Below are positions 46,058-48,051 of a DNA stretch of 48,051 nt, one piece after another. The position numbers and the translations under genes were made by a program. Position 1 is the first letter of the stretch. The number at the start of each line of letters is the position of its first letter. Origin of the DNA: Gammaproteobacteria bacterium AqS3 (GTDB taxonomy: Bacteria > Pseudomonadota > Gammaproteobacteria > MEIF01 > AqS3); assembly GCA_001750645.1 (NCBI GenBank), contig MEIF01000011.1, forward strand, positions 1 through 48,051. The letters run 5' to 3'. The notes beneath the pieces are model-generated. The model saw only the letters and a list, made by a program, of their open reading frames with translations, was not told where the DNA came from and searched no databases.

Positions 46058-46927
46058 TCAGGCCGCCAAAGACCGAGCGGCGGGCTTTTTCGGAAAGAAG
46101 CCGATCTGCCTGAAGGCCTCCCCGGCTCCGACCTTGATGATCTCGTCGCTGTACTGGTGGTCGTTTCCGCGCGTCCCGCTGGGGAAGAAGAAGCGCCCCT
46201 CCGGGTTGACCCTGATGCAGGGCTGCTTCGTTTCGAGGGCGCTGACAGGCGGGACGTCCCAGTTGAGCACCTTCTGCCCGTCCGCGCAGTTCTGAACGGC
46301 GCCCTTGTTGAAAAGCTCGCCTTCCGGTGCGCGCTCAATGCCTCTGGAGACCTCAAAAATCCTGAAGCCCCCGGTGTTGGAGTGATGCACCAGGCGCCGG
46401 TGCAGTTTCCGGAAATCCCCCCGCCGAGCCAGGGTTCTGATGCTCACCTGCAGGTTGGGGTTGACATCCCAGAGCCGATCACAGAGCGGGTTGATGTCAC
46501 TCGGCGCCAGGGCATTGCCCGCAGCGTTTGCTCCGTTGGGGTTGACGTTGAGGATGATCGCGCGCAGATGGGGCGCCAGGGGCGGCAGCTTGTTCGGACG
46601 GCTGGCGTCGGTGGTGATGCACACCTCAAAGCCCATGCCCCGCGCCAGCTTGACGAAGGCCAGCAGCCGCTGAAAGTTCATGAGCGTGGGTTCATCGCCC
46701 GTGATGTTGAGGCGCAGCCAGATGCAGTCGATGCCATTCCGGTCGGCTTCGAAGCGGAACCCGGGCGACCGGAAGTGCTCCGCCATCGATTGCAGCGTCG
46801 CCTTGGTTTCAGCGTCTGACAGTCTGGCGCCGGTGAGCATGCGGCCCCAGGGGGCGTGGCAGGCTCTGAGGGAGCAGGGACAGTTTTCGCTGAGGTGGTA
46901 GTTGATGATTAGGGGGTTTGATAACAT
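46058..46927 (-). CDS. Degenerate viperin paralogue (predicted pseudo-radical-SAM protein)
   Basis: The protein has 289 residues from ATG 46927 behind GGAGG. It aligns without gaps to the downstream viperin at its start: NYHLSENCPCSLRACHAPWG against NFHIIENCNYACRFCYAHWG. Cys16 and Cys23 are kept, but Cys20 is Leu; an extra Cys18 has appeared. The SAM motif GGEPTL has become GDEPTL. The substrate motif ISVDSIDEDTN is replaced by LNVNPNGANAA, and RWKIFKAL by GFRIFEVS. The C-terminal INPEGRFFFPSGTRGND and EIIKVGAGEAF remain. The frame is open and has a good ribosome site, so it is not a decayed gene but probably a non-catalytic or changed-function partner or regulator. It is transcribed first, ahead of the intact enzyme. 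Confidence 0.88.
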   Translation of the reverse strand: MLSNPLIINYHLSENCPCSLRACHAPWGRMLTGARLSDAETKATLQSMAEHFRSPGFRFEADRNGIDCIWLRLNITGDEPTLMNFQRLLAFVKLARGMGFEVCITTDASRPNKLPPLAPHLRAIILNVNPNGANAAGNALAPSDINPLCDRLWDVNPNLQVSIRTLARRGDFRKLHRRLVHHSNTGGFRIFEVSRGIERAPEGELFNKGAVQNCADGQKVLNWDVPPVSALETKQPCIRVNPEGRFFFPSGTRGNDHQYSDEIIKVGAGEAFRQIGFFPKKPAARSLAA

Positions 46928-46966
46928 TGCAGCCTCCGAAAGGGGTGTGAATGAATGAGTTAGGCG

Positions 46967-46996
46967 ATATAATTTTTTGTCGCGTTCGGTGGTAAA
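46967..46996 (-). promoter_or_regulatory. Predicted promoter of the viperin operon
   Basis: On the minus strand TTTACC (46996-46991) and TTATAT (46972-46967) are 18 bp apart, 40 bp upstream of the degenerate viperin start. The 132-bp gap to the divergent regulator gene is the most AT-rich part of this locus, and it could hold operator sites for that regulator. Confidence 0.5.
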
Positions 46997-47059
46997 TTCC
47001 ATCATTTGGTAATTCCCGCTGTATGCACATTTGCGGATACTAGGACAATTTCAGAGACG

Positions 47060-47530
47060 ATGTCAAGTGATCGGGCCGTGGCCCGCCCAGAAACCACATA
47101 TCCAGCCATCATTGGTCAGGTAGTCCGTTACCTGCGCACCAAGGCACGCAAGAAAGAGGGCAAGGAGGTCATCGATCAGGGGACTTTGGCCGAAGAGATC
47201 GGGCTGAGCCGCTCGGCCTATTCACGCATCGAGACCGGAGAAGTGGCCCCCAACATTGAGCACCTGGCCAAGATTGCCGGGGCGCTGGACACCTCGCTGT
47301 CCACCATCTTTTCGATGGCGGACGACATCGCCGATCAGCTGAGGGACAGCGGCTACATCATTCACGAGGAGGCGCTCGGCAAGATCAAGAGGACCCAGGA
47401 TGAGAAACCGGAGTCGGAAAAAGAGGGGGTCGGCCTGGGCGGGCTGGTGATTGCCACGGCTCTGGGGGCGATCGTCGGGGGACTTGCCGCCGCCTTTCTC
47501 AGCAAGGACTCGGATGACGACGACGATTAG
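47060..47530 (+). CDS. XRE-family regulator with C-terminal glycine-zipper membrane segment
   Basis: The protein has 156 residues from ATG 47060; an in-frame GTG/ATG-type start further upstream lies within the divergent promoter and is less likely. Residues 17-83 are an HTH_3 domain (GTLAEEIGLSRSAYSRIETG, then a second recognition support helix PNIEHLAKIAGALDTS). A linker of about 40 charged residues leads to GLGGLVIATALGAIVGGLAA (about 126-146), a glycine-rich membrane helix, and an acidic tail SKDSDDDDD. A DNA-binding protein anchored in the membrane is unusual. It is divergent from the viperin operon and is its natural candidate regulator; this is inference from position. Confidence 0.88.
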   Translation: MSSDRAVARPETTYPAIIGQVVRYLRTKARKKEGKEVIDQGTLAEEIGLSRSAYSRIETGEVAPNIEHLAKIAGALDTSLSTIFSMADDIADQLRDSGYIIHEEALGKIKRTQDEKPESEKEGVGLGGLVIATALGAIVGGLAAAFLSKDSDDDDD

Positions 47531-47619
47531 TGCCGGTCGTCCGGCCGGCCCGAACAGCCGGCAGACTGGGGCGGGGGGCAACTGGGCGGCAGCAGCTAGC
47601 CGTTCCGGTTAAGCAAAAG

Positions 47620-47708
47620 GGCGATACGGCCTCGTAGCTCAAACGAATAGAGCATCCTTTTGACTGAGGGACGGTTGCGGGTTTGAATCCCGCCGAGGCC
47701 GTATCGCC
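47620..47708 (+). repeat. 15-bp perfect inverted repeat enclosing the tRNA-like gene
   Basis: GGCGATACGGCCTCG (47620-47634) is the exact complement of 47694-47708. It extends the 7-bp acceptor stem of the tRNA-like element by 8 bp. This is longer than a standard acceptor stem and might act in processing or termination. Confidence 0.85.
47628..47701 (+). tRNA. Atypical tRNA or tRNA-like gene (best-folding anticodon GAC)
   Basis: A full cloverleaf forms: acceptor GGCCTCG/CGAGGCC, D-arm GCTC/GAGC, anticodon stem TCCTT/AGGGA (one G-T), T-arm GCGGG/CCCGC. The loop TTGACTG would give anticodon GAC (Val), but position 37 is T instead of a purine. The D-loop AAACGAATA lacks the GG pair and the T-loop is TTTGAAT rather than TTCGAAT; the usual G19-C56 contact would be A19-U56, which looks like a compensated change. 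No CCA is encoded, unlike the tRNA-Phe here. The overall body resembles tRNA-Arg(CCU). An alternative loop TTTTGAC (anticodon TTG) gives a badly paired stem. Identity is uncertain. Confidence 0.6.
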
Positions 47709-47762
47709 GCCGGGATTGTAACGCCTAAAACCTACCCCCAGCCCCGCCTAAGTTTGTAGAGC

Positions 47763-48051
47763 TCAGTAGCGCTTCTGGAGTTCGACGGCGAGGCGGGAGC
47801 GGGTCTCGCCGGGGCGGGCGATGTGGCGCTCGCTGAAGAGACTCAGCTGCAGGGCATCGCTGTTTGAGAACCGCACCCCGGCGACCTGGCGGATTGACCC
47901 GTAGTCGCCGCTGGTGAGGCGATACTCGGAGTAGGGCGTCAGCATCCCGCCGAAGGCTCTAAGGCCGTAGCCCAGGTCGGCCGCAATGCCACGCTCCCGA
48001 CCCCGCAGCCGACGCTGCTGCCGACCGGCTTCGTCGAGCCGGAAGGCCTCG
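47763..48051 (-). CDS. Outer-membrane beta-barrel protein, C-terminal fragment (partial at window edge)
   Basis: The reading frame is open from the window end to a TGA at 47765-47763, giving the last 95 residues of a longer protein. After a charged Arg-rich segment come alternating strands (IAADLGYGLRAFGGMLTPYS, EYRLTSGDYG, IRQVAGVRFSNSDALQLSLF, RSRLAVELQKRY). A terminal aromatic residue after alternating hydrophobic residues is the signal for barrel insertion by the BAM complex. It resembles the terminal strands of autotransporter-like barrels. The upstream part lies outside the window, so no more can be said. Confidence 0.65.
   Translation of the reverse strand, partial: EAFRLDEAGRQQRRLRGRERGIAADLGYGLRAFGGMLTPYSEYRLTSGDYGSIRQVAGVRFSNSDALQLSLFSERHIARPGETRSRLAVELQKRY

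Noticed and set aside
46030-46356. N-terminal extension of the intact viperin
   Set aside because: The frame is open to 46356, but the extension overlaps the upstream paralogue and has no viperin homology. The ATG at 46029 has a GGAG site and matches the paralogue's N-terminus.
47013-47041. Promoter for the XRE gene (TTCCCG and GATACT, 17 bp apart)
   Set aside because: The -10 is fair, but the -35 matches consensus at only about half the positions. It is too weak to list as a feature.
47655-47671. Anticodon TTG (Gln) in the tRNA-like gene
   Set aside because: Taking TTTTGAC as the loop leaves two mismatches in the five-base anticodon stem. The TCCTT/AGGGA stem pairs fully and points to GAC.

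Overview
The window is a high-GC stretch of a Gram-negative, aerobic, probably marine or host-associated gammaproteobacterium. Pointers are fused indolepyruvate:ferredoxin oxidoreductase, topoisomerase IV ParE, Kdo transferase WaaA, an LpxL-type lipid A acyltransferase, SelO and four large TonB-dependent receptors (TBDRs). The taxonomy is inferred from gene content only. Most genes are dense and high-GC. The clear compositional outlier is the AT-rich gene at 17.7-18.8 kb.

Layout. 1-168: three 56-bp tandem repeats at the window edge. 0.2-5.2 kb (minus): an AlbA_2/Schlafen-type regulator and a fused IorA-IorB. 5.3-16.1 kb (plus): three paralogous TBDRs, each with its own promoter; the three promoters match each other at both hexamers and in the 17-bp spacer length. 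16.2-23.9 kb (plus): SelO, an AT-rich TcmP-like protein beside its three-Cys (DUF5131) partner, two tandem sodium:solute symporters, a two-DTG retropepsin-like protein and a small exported CxC protein. 24-25.9 kb: parE (minus). 26.0 kb: tRNA-Phe. 26.2-28.3 kb: an exported glycoside hydrolase family 2 enzyme.

28.3-39.5 kb is the most coherent metabolic block. A minus-strand gene train runs from about 37.5 kb to a clear intrinsic terminator at 28.3 kb. It encodes a small membrane peptide, a linalool dehydratase/isomerase-like protein, a cytochrome P450, an NAD-dependent epimerase/reductase, a zinc alcohol dehydrogenase, a TBDR, a fumarylacetoacetate-hydrolase-family enzyme and a DUF1330 protein. 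Divergently, an AtuA-family (acyclic terpene utilisation) protein overlaps a dicarboxylate/amino-acid symporter by ATGA. I read this as a candidate pathway for uptake and oxidation of an acyclic isoprenoid alcohol.

40.9-45.1 kb is an envelope region: waaA, and divergently an FAD oxidoreductase, an aldo/keto reductase and a lipid A acyltransferase. 45.1-47.5 kb is the most striking part. It holds an intact prokaryotic viperin (antiviral radical SAM enzyme) preceded in the same operon by a full-length viperin paralogue that has lost the middle cluster-ligating cysteine and the GGE motif. Divergent from them is an XRE regulator with a C-terminal glycine-zipper membrane segment. At 47.6-47.7 kb lies a tRNA-like gene with unusual loops and a 15-bp perfect closing stem. 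The window ends inside an outer-membrane beta-barrel gene.
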